This document shows, in pieces, positions 48,321 to 60,590 of a stretch of 64,000 bases of DNA. Source of the DNA: Polyodon spathula (taxonomy: Eukaryota; Chordata; Actinopteri; Acipenseriformes; Polyodontidae). Each line of letters opens with the position of its first letter. The stretch's first letter is position 1. The notes beneath the pieces are model-generated. The model was not told the origin of the DNA, did not search any database, and saw only the letters and a list, made by a program, of their open reading frames with translations. The stretch is taken from positions 9,959,058 through 10,023,057 of the forward strand of contig NC_054553.1 in assembly GCF_017654505.1 (NCBI RefSeq). The letters are read 5' to 3'. Both the position numbers and the translations under genes were made by a program.

Positions 48321-50554
48321 ACAAGACTAGAACTTACATGTTGTTATACAAATTGTGGCACAAACATTTAGCCTTTCCAGTTGGTTTGGTAAAGGACAAT
48401 GTTTTTCTCATCTTTGTGCAGAAATTGTGTACATTATTTTAGCAATGAATTTAGTTCCCTTGCAAAAGGTGACAGATTCACCGCCCTGATGATTTACTTA
48501 TTCTGGTCCAGGAACTGCATGCGAGGTGAACAGCTCAGTTTCGTCATGTTGCTTATTCAGTCTTGTCGCTCATCTTTGAAACTTTCCTGCCATGTAAAGC
48601 AGTTGAATCCTTCTGCTGTTCACAATAACGTGTTGTCAAAAGCAACTACGTAAGTCAACAGAGGCCAATAACAAAAAAATGTCTTTCGTTACTCTTTTCA
48701 GTACCATTTCAGTGTTTTATTTGCGTTGTTTTTTATATGCCTATTTTGTTCTTGAGTGGATCAACTGAGTTCAACTGTTGTGTCTTCTTCTATACAATAC
48801 AAAAAGGCATATGTCCAAAGTGTTTAATGCATTTTTATTAAACGAGAACCAAACAAGAAAGTAATATATTTTAAATGTTTAGTACACTCAGTTGATAGTT
48901 TCACATTTTTGTACTTTTCTCCTTTCAAAACAAGTACAGGCAACTAAAACCAGGAAGTACAAACCTTAAGTAAACATAAATGTGGTCTAAATACTACTGC
49001 CATATCCATTACCACCATATATATTTTTTTAAATGCTATTTAATAATGCTAACAAGAGGGGTAGTTTATTAAAAAAAAAAACAGCACTAGATAAAAAATG
49101 AATATTAAATTGCAGTAAAAACACTTAGAAACGCCCAGAATCATTGCTAACAACTGAAACAGCATTATAAAAAATGACAATTTTTAATTTGAAACTAAAA
49201 TAGAGGAGTACAAATGAATTCATATTTTGCAACCATCTATAAAGGCCACTTTTTAATAGCTCCCTAAAACAGTAGGTAAAATCACATTTAAAGCTGCATG
49301 GGATGTACTGATCGTAACATCCAAACAGCTGTTGGAACTGTTAGGACGTGTGACGTATTGAGGCAGATAAAACAGCAGTTTAGGTTACTGCAACTAGTTT
49401 CAGATTCTTGTTGAATGTCATTATGAAACAGCTTGGAATCCATCAAGTAGAAAATGATGTTTATGACAACTGGCAGGTGTAGGTGGGGTAAGAGAACATG
49501 CTATATAAGTAAGACATGGAATGGAGCTAAATAATTTAAAATATTATTGCTTATGCAAATAGACCATAGCTGGGTTTCCAAGTATTGAATAAAAGGCTTC
49601 CCATTGTATTCCCATTACACAGTACTTGCTTGCTATTATCTTCACCAATGCTCACAGTTCATCCTAATTATCTTAGTTGGAAGGTTTAGATGGCTCAATT
49701 GTCAAGCTTTTTCCAATATTCCTTTTAATGCTGATGTGGGGCTCTCCTGACTTACAATATATTATTTCCGACAACCAAAATAATTTGTTTTTCTCTTGCG
49801 GCGGTTCTAATCTCCTGAGGGTTTTGTGCCTTCATATAGTCTTGAAGAAAAAAGCAAAATGGACCATTATAACTAACATTAAGTACTGCTGAATTTAGAA
49901 ACAGTAAAAGAAAGTAAAAATCAAAGACAAACATTCCTTTTTATGAACACATAATTGGTAAAGGGAAGAAATACAATAAAATAAAGGTAAAAAGATGAGA
50001 GGGTGTGGGGCTCTCTATAAGTGTAGCAAAATTGTGTTAGGGTTTTTTGTGCAGTGGTATGGGAAACCTAAAGGTTTTTTTTTTAGCAGTGTCCTTAGTT
50101 TTTTTGGTTTTGTCAAAGTCTTAGTATTTTGGGACCACAATATCACCAATACGTGTTGGAGAGTTGTGTATATACCTGTATCTATAATATATATGACCTT
50201 GATGTCATTGTGATACAGCCACCTGAAATAACATTGTTTCAGACAGTTTGACTTGTATGAGATGAAAGTTATGAAAGGTAGGTAGCCTGTAACTCAAACC
50301 AATAAACTGCAAACTAAATAAAATAAACAATACCTATCTTTATCTAATTTCCCTGGTGGCGCTCAACCCAAACCAGAACTAGTTGTATACAGTGTATCCA
50401 CAAGTGAGATGGTGAAAAATATTAACCTAATTATTTCAAAGGCATAGAATGCGGTATAGACTGATATTACACTTGACATAATTCATATTTTTCATGGAAA
50501 TTGGGCAGAATTTTGTAGAGAACTGAACTGGTCAGCAGAAAACACATACATTTA
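48321..50554. other. No gene seen
   Basis: AT-rich DNA; open frames up to 84 residues lack protein features. Confidence 0.55.
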
Positions 50555-50571
50555 GCTCTCTCTCTCTCTCA

Positions 50572-50652
<81 letters not shown>
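50555..50652. repeat. (CT)n(TA)n(CA)n compound microsatellite
   Basis: CT units, then a long uninterrupted TA run, then CA. It sits where the left inverted repeat of the neighbouring Tc1-like element would be expected. Confidence 0.95.
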
Positions 50653-51963
50653 CATACTCCACACTGTTAAGGGGAAAAAAGTTTTTTTTTATTGAGAAAA
50701 TAATTATATATTAAAAATACAAAACTGAAAGATCATAATTGGATAAGTCTCCACCTCCCTGAGTTAATACTTGTGGAAGCACCTTTGACAGCAATTACCG
50801 TTGTGATTCTGTTGGGATAGGTTTCTACTAACTTTGCACACCTAGATTTGGCAATATTTGACCATTCTTTATAAAACTGTTCAAGCTCTGTCAAGTTCCT
50901 TGGAGAACACTGATGGACAGCAATCTTGCCACAAATTTTAAATTGGATTTAGGTCAGGGTTCTGATTGGGCCACTCAAGGACATTTACCTTTTTGCTCCT
51001 TAGCCACTCCAGTGTAGCTTTGGCTGTGTGCTTTGGGCTTTGTCATCTGAAAGGTGAACTTCCGTCCCAGTTTCAGCTTTCTTGCAGAGGGCAGCAGGTT
51101 TTCCTCAAGGACTTCTCTGTACTTTGCTCCATTCATTTTCCCTTCTATCCTGACAAGTGCACCAATTCCTGCCGATGAGAAACATCCCCATAACATGATG
51201 CTGCCACCCCCATGCTTCACAGTAGGGATGGTGTTCTTTGGGTGATGCGCTGGGTTGGGTTTGCGCCAAACGTAACGCTTTGCATTTAGGCCAAAAAGTT
51301 CCATTTTAGATTCATCATACCACAAAACTTTTTGCCACATGCATACTTCAAACGGGATTCAAGGTGGGCTTTATTGAGTAATGGCTTCTTTCTTGCCACC
51401 CTACCATACAGGCCAGATTTGTGGAGTGCTTGGAATGTTGTTGTCACATGCAGACTTTGGCCATAAAAAACTTATAGCTCTTGCAAAGTTGCCATTGGCC
51501 TCTTTGTAGCCTCTCTGATCGGTCTCCTTCTTGCTCGGTCATCCAGTTTGGAGGGACGGCCTGATCTAGGCCCCGGAGTTCTTTTGAAAGCGCCTTGGTG
51601 CTCACGGTTGACTCTTTGCTTTGAAATGCACTACCCAACAGAGGGAACCTACAGGAAGCGCTGAATTTATCCTGAAATCATGTGAATCACTACAATTTAA
51701 CACAGGTGGAGGCCACTTAACTTGGTGTGTGATTTTGAAGGTGATTGGTTACACCTGAGCTAATTTAGGATTGTTATTACAAGTGGGGTGGACACTTATC
51801 CAGCCAAGCTATTTCAGTTTTTATTATTACTAGAATATTTTTTCACTTGGAAGTTGTGGGGTAGGATGTGTAGATAAATGAAAAAAAAGCTATTTTAATT
51901 CCAGGCTATAAGGCAACAAAAGGTGAACATTTTGAAAAGTGATTGTAGACGTTATATAGGCAC

Positions 51964-51968
<5 letters not shown>
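50653..51968 (-). mobile_element. Tc1-like element, minus orientation, ends eroded
   Basis: About 1.3 kb. The right edge (complement ATAGTGCCTATATAACGTCT, then ACAATCACTTTTCAAAATG) resembles the ACAGTGCCTTGCAAAAGTAT ends of common fish Tc1 elements. A matching left end is not visible. Microsatellites occupy both borders (50555-50652 and 51971-51998), so the termini were probably lost or remodelled. A transposase remnant fills the interior. Confidence 0.75.
50760..51640 (-). pseudogene. Tc1-like transposase pseudogene
   Basis: Read on the minus strand, several frames join in order. First comes a helix-turn-helix segment (RPSKLDDRARRR, REATKRPMATLQEL) and SGLYGRVARKKPLLNKAHLE. The frame 51340-50975 follows with VLWYDESKMELFGLNAKRYV (first catalytic Asp), HGGGSIMLWGCFSSAG and LPSARKLKLGRKFTFQ. 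Further frames give the [20 protein letters not shown] region, a [10 protein letters not shown] segment, and a C-terminus ending near 50760 (SPRNLTELEQF). The frame shifts just after FTFQ, at the second Asp. In the frame that keeps homology, the codon expected for the catalytic Glu after DLNPI is TAA. The enzyme is dead. Family recalled: the salmonid/zebrafish-type Tc1 group. Confidence 0.8.

Positions 51969-51970
<2 letters not shown>

Positions 51971-51998
<28 letters not shown>
51971..51998. repeat. (GT)14 microsatellite
   Basis: Uninterrupted GT repeats directly beyond the right end of the Tc1-like element. Confidence 0.95.
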
Positions 51999-52000
<2 letters not shown>

Positions 52001-52949
52001 GGTACAAGCTGCTTTCCACCCCACAAGCTCAGAGGTAAGTTCAGCACCCTGTGGTGTCTTTTGTGTCCTGCGTCAATGCCATCTTGTACGTGACGACTGT
52101 AAATCTATACTTCTTTTTATTACTATTTTGTGGGCAATAGATAAAGGATTCATTAATATGTATGTGGTTCTACTGGCGGACAATATGACAGTAAAGTGTA
52201 CCAGATAATGCACCCAGAGGCCTTCCTAATTATTCAGATCCTTCAGCCTGTTTTAAAAAATGAAATAAAAAACAATATCAGGTTATGACTGCTCAATTCT
52301 AGAAAGAATGTTTAAGAAATGTATTGTTTATTGATTTGTTAGGGTTAATTACCTATCATATCAAAGGCTTAGAATATAAGAGGGGCAGGGAAACTACAGA
52401 ACCAACACTGATTAAAATAAACAATTATTTAAAATAAGGTTGTGCTGCCTTTTAAATATTTAATATAGTAAAGCCGATCTGAGACACTCACAAGTTAGAA
52501 ATGCTTTGCTAGAGATTTAATTAAGCTTCAGGGAATTATCTTTATTTCTAAGAAAAACTGTATAAAACATTGGGAATTTAAATAGAAAAAAGGGACTGGT
52601 ACTGTTTTTCTAATAATGGTGTATTGCAAAACCTTATTGTAATTTTTTGTTGTCTATACTGCATAACCCTACCCATACTTTCGACCCTATTTTTAAATGC
52701 AAAGACAATTGTATAACATGAATGACAAATAATTGCAAGAAACAACTTAGCTGCTGGGAGGAACACATTCATATTCATTTCTGAATAATTTCATATTGTA
52801 GTGTGCCACCACCCTAGGGGTGAAGTGTTAACATCCACCCAGAGTGGGCTGACTGGGGAATACCCCCTGGCCAGGTGATTAGCAATTGTAACCAATTACT
52901 AATGTTTCGTGTTAACTCTTACGATTGAATACAAATCACAGTAATTATG
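51999..52949. other. Presumed intron immediately upstream of the protocadherin exon
   Basis: No coding features in the short open frames. The sequence is AT-rich and leads into the splice acceptor. Confidence 0.55.
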
Positions 52950-52974
52950 ATTTCTTTCTCTTTGCCTTTACTAG
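52950..52974 (+). promoter_or_regulatory. Splice acceptor of the terminal pcdh11 exon
   Basis: A pyrimidine-rich tract, TTTCTTTCTCTTTGCCTTTA, is followed by CTAG at 52971-52974. Cutting after this AG leaves CT as the last two bases of a split codon, then ATC GAA GTG in the coding frame. Confidence 0.8.
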
Positions 52975-53375
52975 CTATCGAAGTGAACCTGCAGAAAGCA
53001 CTTGCTGAAGCCTCAGAGACCTGCACACAGGAGTGCCTCATCCTGGGTCACTCTGACAGCTGCTGGATGCCGCCCTCCTTGACACAGTTCCAACAAACCA
53101 CAAGCGCCACGCTGCCTACCTTCGGATTCCAGCAGAGCTGGGCCCGGGGAACCAAGCCTGATGGTCGCCACACTCTGAGCAGGTCTGTCCCGAAAGACGA
53201 AATCGATAAGGGTCAGGGAGGGAACAGGCCGCAGTTCTACAACACTCTGGATAGACACTGTAGCACCAAGGAAGATCCAGTCAAGGTTATCCCCCTGGCT
53301 AACTTCACCCCATCAAGCCAGCAGGCTCCAATCTCTGGGGGGACCACCACCTTTGTAAATGAGCATCAGCTTTAA
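52975..53375 (+). CDS. pcdh11: Terminal coding exon of a delta-1 protocadherin, pcdh11 (PCDH11X/Y-like)
   Basis: The exon encodes about 133 residues of cytoplasmic tail and ends at the TAA 53373-53375. It opens [15 protein letters not shown], followed by [17 protein letters not shown], the conserved cysteine/GHSD/CWMP block of delta protocadherin tails. The middle is Gln/Ser-rich ([33 protein letters not shown]). It then has [19 protein letters not shown] and a C-terminal EHQL. By recall the block order and the ending match PCDH11X best ([32 protein letters not shown], EEHPL). PCDH9 shares only the CWMP block and EHQL. The human tail has a long Ser/His-Pro repeat that this one lacks. The protein is a homophilic adhesion molecule of neurons, with this part inside the cell. 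GC content and codon integrity are clearly above the surroundings, with no frame breaks. The cadherin-repeat and transmembrane exons lie outside the window. Confidence 0.85.
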
Positions 53376-53505
53376 GACCAAGCCTAGGAAGCTGTAACCC
53401 ACAAACATGCTCTCAATGGTGGATGTTCACTTGTAGCTTCTGCTTTACATCCATGCACATGCCAGCTTGCATTTGCGGTATAGCAGTCTTGCTAATATCT
53501 ATGTA

Positions 53506-53511
53506 AATAAA
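53506..53511 (+). promoter_or_regulatory. Candidate polyadenylation signal AATAAA
   Basis: First canonical hexamer, about 130 bp after the pcdh11 stop codon. GU-rich sequence downstream is weak, so it may be skipped in favour of a later site. Confidence 0.3.
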
Positions 53512-53874
53512 TCTGAGACACATATTTGCTTTATTGGAAAAAAAGGATCTGAGATTAAGAATACAAGTGCTTAAAACTCCGAAATGGCCCTGTACATATT
53601 AAGGTACTTTTATGCCAAAGTGGTACCTAAATTAGGATAAGGTTGTTTGGATATAGGGATGCAAATTAAAAACACTCAGATGCTGCAAAAAACATTTGGC
53701 ACATAATTAAATTAAAACATTTCTGTAGTAAAAGGAGACTTTTTTGTGAAACTTGCAGTAGTTCAGTAATGCTTAAACATATACAGGTTAGTTACTTAAG
53801 TAATTGTAGCACTACTTGTTAGTGTGTCTAGACTAAACACAAGAAACATACAAGGAAACCATACCTTAACAGTA

Positions 53875-53975
53875 GGTTTCTCAGACCCAGATTAGAACTA
53901 ATCTTAGAGTACCTTACCAAATGGAGCATTAGCTAATCCAAGATTAGCTAAATTCTAATCAGGGTCTGTGACACC
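53875..53975. mobile_element. 101-bp foldback MITE
   Basis: The left arm GGTTTCTCAGACCCAGATTA pairs with the right arm, whose complement is GGTGTCACAGACCCTGATTA, and both continue AGAA...TAATCTT. I recall short elements with CAGACCCAGATTA ends from fish genomes. It lies about 500 bp after the pcdh11 stop, probably within the 3' UTR. Confidence 0.7.
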
Positions 53976-56900
53976 AATTTTAAGAGCGCTAAGTGTCCCT
54001 GTGACTGTCATTTTCTCAAACCCTCATTGAGATGAATCTTGAAAATCTTGAGCCATGTCAGATACTGCATAGAATCCTAAAATAGTCTTGTACCTCAATT
54101 TAGTAGGTTGTATTTATTAGTACCAGCACCAAGTAGCCAAGTGAATACAGATAACCAAGTTTATATACAAGTATGTTGACTGACCAGACAAAAAAAAAAA
54201 AAAGTTTGTCTGTTTTTGGAAGCCATAACTAACCCCACGACATTTGTTGAGAGATAAACATTTTCTCTCAGAGAACATTTTGACTTCAGATCAATACATT
54301 GACAATTGAGGTATTTCTTAATATCTTTCTTATGCAAATATTATGCTAGTCTTTACTTATCCCATTAACATAAGAGCCCTAATAACTCAGGAGCACTGAA
54401 GACCAATTATAATTTTACATTTTGCTCTTTTATTATTTCACATTGTTTACATAACGTAATGTGCATCATGATATGTATGGAACCAATTATAAAAGTATCT
54501 CCTTTGCATAATTACATAGATCTGCAGACCAGTCATAGCCCTGGATGATGGCAGTCTAACATATTAATTGTCTTTCCTTTCATTCTTTCTTTTACCTTGC
54601 ATGGTTTATAGGAGTGTTGCACAAAAATCTGTTGAACACTGTACACTAATTGACAGAACAACAATCTTCTGCACCATTTTACAAAAACAAAACAAAGTGC
54701 AGTGGTCAGCAAAGATATCGAATTGTGTTTCAAGACAAATCCCACTCTGGATTGTTCTACTTTTCTGAACAGCTTTGAAATTGCACTGAAACAAACAAAC
54801 CAAACTCAGTTTTTTTTTTTTTTTACCCCAGTGAACGAGTACCTCCCAAGGTGGCCTCCGTTTGGTAAGATCAAAACAAATTCTGGAAGGCACTGGGTTT
54901 GTTTGGAGCATTTGAAAGTTTCATTAGTGTCGTTTGTGATCCATTGTTTGGTCCTCCCAAGTAAGCTTCAGTTTCATTGACATCAACGTAAATAATGTAC
55001 ATTTTGTTGAAAACTAGCTTTAATTGACAAAATACGTTTCTTACCCTTATCAACCTTTGAGAACGTAAAGATTAAAGATTATGCTCAGACAGGGAAGTTC
55101 TAGATCTGTTTGCAATGTGCTGCAAATTCTCCCTATATTCAGGTATTCTTAAGCTCTTTCTTGTGCTACACCAAAGTTCAGTGGTAAGCCAAATCGTGTA
55201 TTCTTAAGTTTCTCAATTGGTTATTGAAATGCTGCTTTCAGAGACAGTACTTACTAACTCATTTTGTTAGTGATAATCCATTTCAGTCTTTAAACACTCT
55301 GCACTTACCAGCTTCATAAGAGCAATTGGATGGCCCGTATGTGCCTGTACACTGCTTACGACCCCAAAGCTCTTCTATTCTAAGTGATTAAACAAAATGA
55401 ATAACTGCAGCTGAAACTGCAATTGACACAAAGTAAATAAATGTCAAAATATACTTCAAATATACCAAGTGTTATTTTGCATTTTTTTCTACTTACTGTA
55501 AATGGTGACAATATTGAACAACCCTCTGTTGACCAAACCGTGCGCCCAAAGTCTCTGTCAGACAGTTTTCTTTTGCATATCATCCTTTACTTTTCACAAT
55601 GCTTTGACAATGTCAATTATCAGTCACCCTGTATACATACACAGGTGTGTCAAAAGTCATTGCATTCTGCTGGTTAATATAGGTGTTGTCTACAGAGTTG
55701 TGAAATTGTGTTCAACAATTATACATATCTGCTGTAAATATGGCAAAAGAGCTCTGGTCCGTAAGCATTTGGCTGAAAAAATTAATTAACTTTTGATCGC
55801 TCTGTTTATTTTCATGGAGGAAGAATGCATTCTGTGATATCCCTGCTCAGTACACAAATCTTAAAATCAACAAGGAAAGCATGCAGGTCAGTGATCAAAA
55901 TTATTACTTCATTATAAATTAGTCAACCCAGCAGAGGAAGTAAGTGTGCCATAAGAGTTTCTGTGTAGATTGCCATTATAGGGCTGCACTGTTGCTCGTT
56001 GAACCAAAAGAAGACACTTGCATCAGCTTCGATTCCCTAACTAGCATTATAATTTATTAATACATTTAATTAAAGAATGTAATAACTGTGCCGGCATTCT
56101 TAGGGGAACCTGACATTTGCACACCCAATGCCAGACTGCATTCTTGAATAAGAGATCATTTTGTTCTGGATATATCTCGCTTCACATTGATGGAAAAGTC
56201 ACATGGCAATATTCCATGAATGTTAAACTAGTTCAGTGACACTATTATTCTTCTACATTACACGCTTGAGAAGTTCAAAGAACTAGAAGGGTACATCAAT
56301 GTATTTAAATGCAAAGCCAATACCCTCGATCATGGACTTACTTAGACACAACTCCTTATAGCTAAGTATGTCCATTACTGCATTCCTGTTGGTGTATGTC
56401 ATTTGAAATATTCCCAACAGTGATTTCTAGCTGCAGTTTTATATCTGTACCAAAAGAAAGGTGAGTGTTATAGTGTAGGGTGGTAGTATGTCTAGATAAG
56501 TCTGCTGTCTTAAGGGGGCATATCACATGTAGGTATTGTCCCTTTAATGTTCTTAACCCAGTTTTAAATGATATAAATGTAATTTAACTCTCTGACCTTC
56601 AGCACAATGATTAATGGCTTAGGGAGAACCAAGAAGATATAGGGCTGGATATAAGACTTGATTCATCCTCAGTTTGTTTATAACACCAACACAAATAGTG
56701 TTCTTGTTTCAAGGTCAATATTCAGAAGAGAGAGAAAAGTGCAGCTATCTCTATAAAATAGGCCCACATTTAAAATTCATATTAAAAGTAGGTACTTTAT
56801 GATTTCTTGCTTCTCATTTATGAGACTTTAAATAGTATTAAGTATTAAGATGGTGGCAATATTAAAGTGTGATTGTTACAGTAATTTGTAAAATGATCTT

Positions 56901-57795
56901 AGAAATGTATATGATAAAGTGAAAGGGCAATATATTTGAAACTATCATAATCATAAATCATAAATGAAATCTCCTGGTTCCTAATTGGTAGACGCATCAC
57001 CGTTGGATATGTACAGACAAAGCCAGACTGCTGAAATTATAGAGGAGGAAGAATGGGGGGGGTTACAATTAATTGTATAATTTTTATTTAATGTTTTTAC
57101 CCAGTGATAGTATGCACTACTGAGAATGGCATGAAAAAACACATGAAATGTGTTTATTTGACCAACTGTGCTAACCAAAAATTTAAATACTGTAGCATGT
57201 ACTTCTTTGATATGATTGCACAGGCAACATAAAATACCATTATTATACCTTTAAGAAAAAGGTTTTAGTTTGGAAGCACCCACTACAAAACCAATAAACA
57301 AGCAGGAAAGTATACATGTGTTAAAACAAACAAAACAACACACATTTTGTGTTCATTCCAGTAATCTGTTCAAAGAACATACAAGAACAGTAGTGGGTGG
57401 TTAATGGGGAAATTGACAGGCACATTTCTTTAAGCAGGTGATAATTACCACCAGTGGTAGTCATTATTGCCCAGTTGGTGTTCTCCAGTTAGTCAAACTG
57501 CTCGTTAAATGGTCTGGTTGTCACACTTAGTTGGTATTTTAGTCATGTTCCTGTCAATAGACAGAAAAGTTCTCCCTAAAGAAACACAAGTAGGTGGCGC
57601 AAGCTGTGCTTCAAAGCTGCATCTAATTAAAAATAATAGAAGCTGGTAATAATGTTCAGCAGATGCTAACTTTGGATTTTCATTTGGAGAAAGCAAATGG
57701 CAGAGAAGCCTCTGGATAATGATACTAGAAAAATATATATATTTGGACTTGAAAGAAAAAGCTCTCGAAACAGCTCTTGATCCATTTGTTGACGT

Positions 57796-57818
57796 GGGGG
57801 GGGGGGGGGGGGGGGGGG
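57796..57818. repeat. (G)23 homopolymer
   Basis: Twenty-three consecutive G. A minus-strand polyproline open frame over it is an artefact. Length may be unreliable in sequencing. Confidence 0.9.
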
Positions 57819-60590
57819 CATTTTGCTTTAATATCTGTTGTTTGTTAAACAAACCTGTTTTAAACACTAGATTTGCCACTTTTCCTATTACAATGCATTC
57901 ATACACTGTACAAATTATAAAATGACAATCTGTGTTTTAAGCAAAAATACAGAAATAAGTGAATAACTTTGATGTTTTGCCTGGGTATTATTTATGTACA
58001 GCAGATGCCATGTCTCTTGTGTTAAAACAGAGTGTACAAATTATTGTTGTATTATATATGCTTGTAAATGACTAGAAATTGCTGTGTATATTAGTTATTG
58101 GAGTTCACAATTGCTTTTGCAGCTTTATTGTATGCCAGCAGGTCTAAGTATTTTGATCATCCATGGTGTATATTGCTATTTCAAATGTAAATTATTCCCA
58201 CCCACAGACAGTAACTTTACCGTGGAAATGTTTTCACCTAACCAGATTTGTTTGGTGTGATAGTTTTTTCTTCTTGCCATAAATCTAAATGGAACCATTA
58301 AATATTGCAACTTAACACAGAGGTATATTGTGTTTTGTGTTTTTTCTTAACTTGATGTACTATTGGAATCTTGTTCTGGGGATTATAATATGAATAATTT
58401 AGCTCTGTTGAGGTGTTTTATTATTTTTTTCTGAGATCTTTCTGCACTCAAACACATTATGATGTGTATAGTATAGTACAGTATAGTACAGAACAGTATA
58501 TAATAGTATAATACAGAATCATTTAACACCTTTCAATTCCACTGTATCTTTTCTGAAAAAAATATATACACATGTACACATACAACAACTGGTATAATAA
58601 TTAGCAGAATTTTGTAAATGCATGTTATGTATCAGTATCTATACAGTCCAGATCTATTGCTTACCAAGAGTACAAAAATAAATCAGTGTAAACATCTTAC
58701 ATTTCTGATTCGTTCTTTTAAAATGATGATTTACACCTTCGATAACACCCACTCAAGGTTTATTAGATTTTGTTAACATGACATACTGGATTCAAATTAC
58801 CTGCAATCAGCTAAACTATTTTAAGAATGAGGAGTGCTATTTGTAAAATTAGAATGTTATATATAAAACTACTTTTTATGTCTGGTAAGTCTTCTTATTG
58901 TGGCAATACATTTCTCAGCAAGAACAGGTAATATATTCATTGTTATATTAGCTAGGGGCTGCAACTACTAGGTCTCTTATTTGCTCTACAGTTTTTAGTA
59001 CTGTCACTGTGTTTCCAGCTTTTATCATTGAAAACAAACATCCATTGCTGTTGATATTACATGCAACCATTTCCAAAGGAAAACAAGCTATAAACATCAA
59101 GCGACGATTTCATTAAATGTGCTAAATGGTCAAGCCAAAATCCTCATGTTAACACTCCTCCTGTGAACATTAGGCTTTGTATGCTGGTTATATCTTAAAG
59201 ACACATGCAAGCTGGATCTACAGAATATGTTTACGCAGTCTTATATTCAGCTGCCACTGTGGCTTTAAACTTTCCAATATTCTTGTTGTCATGTCAAGTT
59301 TCACAGCACTGTTCTGCTGAAATATGTATGATTCTTGCAGCAACACTCTCTCTACATTCCATACCTTGACCTTATATGTTAATTGCACCATGGTGCTGAA
59401 TAGACAGCTCCTTTTGATATTTTTGGATGAGACTGAAAAGGTTAGGTATGATGATGTAATGTTGAAAAAATGACTCCTATTAGTTTTAATGAAAGCAGTG
59501 CCTGCTTCGTAGTGTTGAGTTGCAACCCGATTAAATGTTTTCAGCAGGGAGCTAAATGTTCTCCATCTTATGGCCAGATGGCTTCAATGACAATTTAAAC
59601 AGAACAAAATAGTGGTCAAGCAAGATGTATTTTTTTATAGTGCCACATTGCTGTACAATGTGTCATTACTTTTACAGTGTGTTGTTAACATATGTTATAG
59701 ATGTTGCCATTAAAGATTCTACAGTACTTCTATTTCAGAATCATGATTTACTGTAAATTACATATCATGCATTATTTATTATCTCAAAATGCTTACACTA
59801 GTATACTGATAAAACCTAAATAGCTTGTTTCCAAGGACTTTTTAAAAAGCTAATGCCAGGATGAATTGTGGTATATCAATGCTTTAAAGAAAATCTTTTT
59901 TTTTTTTTTTTTTTTTTTGAAGAAACAGTGGGAATGGTTCTGTGACATGTAAATATAATTTCTGTGTATGATCTACACTTTTAATTCTCTTCCTTGGTTT
60001 GTGATAGTGAGTATTTCTATTCATTTTATAAGATCTTTAGAAAATAAAATACATTTAAATAATTCTTGCCTGCTACTTTCTGGCTGTCGTATAATAACCA
60101 AATAACATGCTAATACCTATTATTATTATATTTTGGAGCACATTCAAGTAGACATTGTAACATTGTAACATTGTACAAGGTATGAAAAAGCAAGGCTTTT
60201 GATGTAAAAAACAAATGTTATACGACTCATAAAATATCTATTAACAGCATATATCTGTAAATATTTTTGGAAATACGTATATATTCCTGTTTATATTTTG
60301 AGAGTTTTTTCCATCTGACGGTGGAGTAACACAGGATATATGAGTTGGTTTGTAGCAGTTCATGTGTACATTAATTAACTAATTCTACAAGAGCTTTGCA
60401 GACTAAGCGTTTCACCGACATGCTGTATTTGCATTGGGCAATCATGGTCCTGCACTATAGTGATATAAATATCAACTATATATTGCAGGTTCTGCATAGC
60501 ATATTGTCTTGTTACTTGAAATGCTTACTAATAGATTAGTTCTACAAAATAACACATATTATTATGGGTTGGTGTGAACAGCATGGCTTG

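Larger units (their letters stand above)
53376..60586 (+). other. pcdh11 3' UTR grading into downstream DNA, no other gene seen
   Basis: No further coding exon is visible. Polyadenylation hexamers occur from 53506 onward, another at 60043-60048, so the UTR could be short or several kb long. Contents include the MITE at 53875-53975, poly-A at 54190-54203, poly-T at 54811-54824, a G run at 57796-57818, imperfect AGTATAGTAC tandem units at 58470-58520, poly-T at 59897-59919 and ACATTGTA repeats near 60152. RNA-level evidence is needed to place the end. Confidence 0.4.

Noticed and set aside
53013..53258. 81-residue minus-strand open frame
   Set aside because: Antisense shadow of the pcdh11 exon.
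57505..57906. 133-residue minus-strand open frame with a polyproline run
   Set aside because: The polyproline comes from the G23 homopolymer; the rest has no domain or compositional support.
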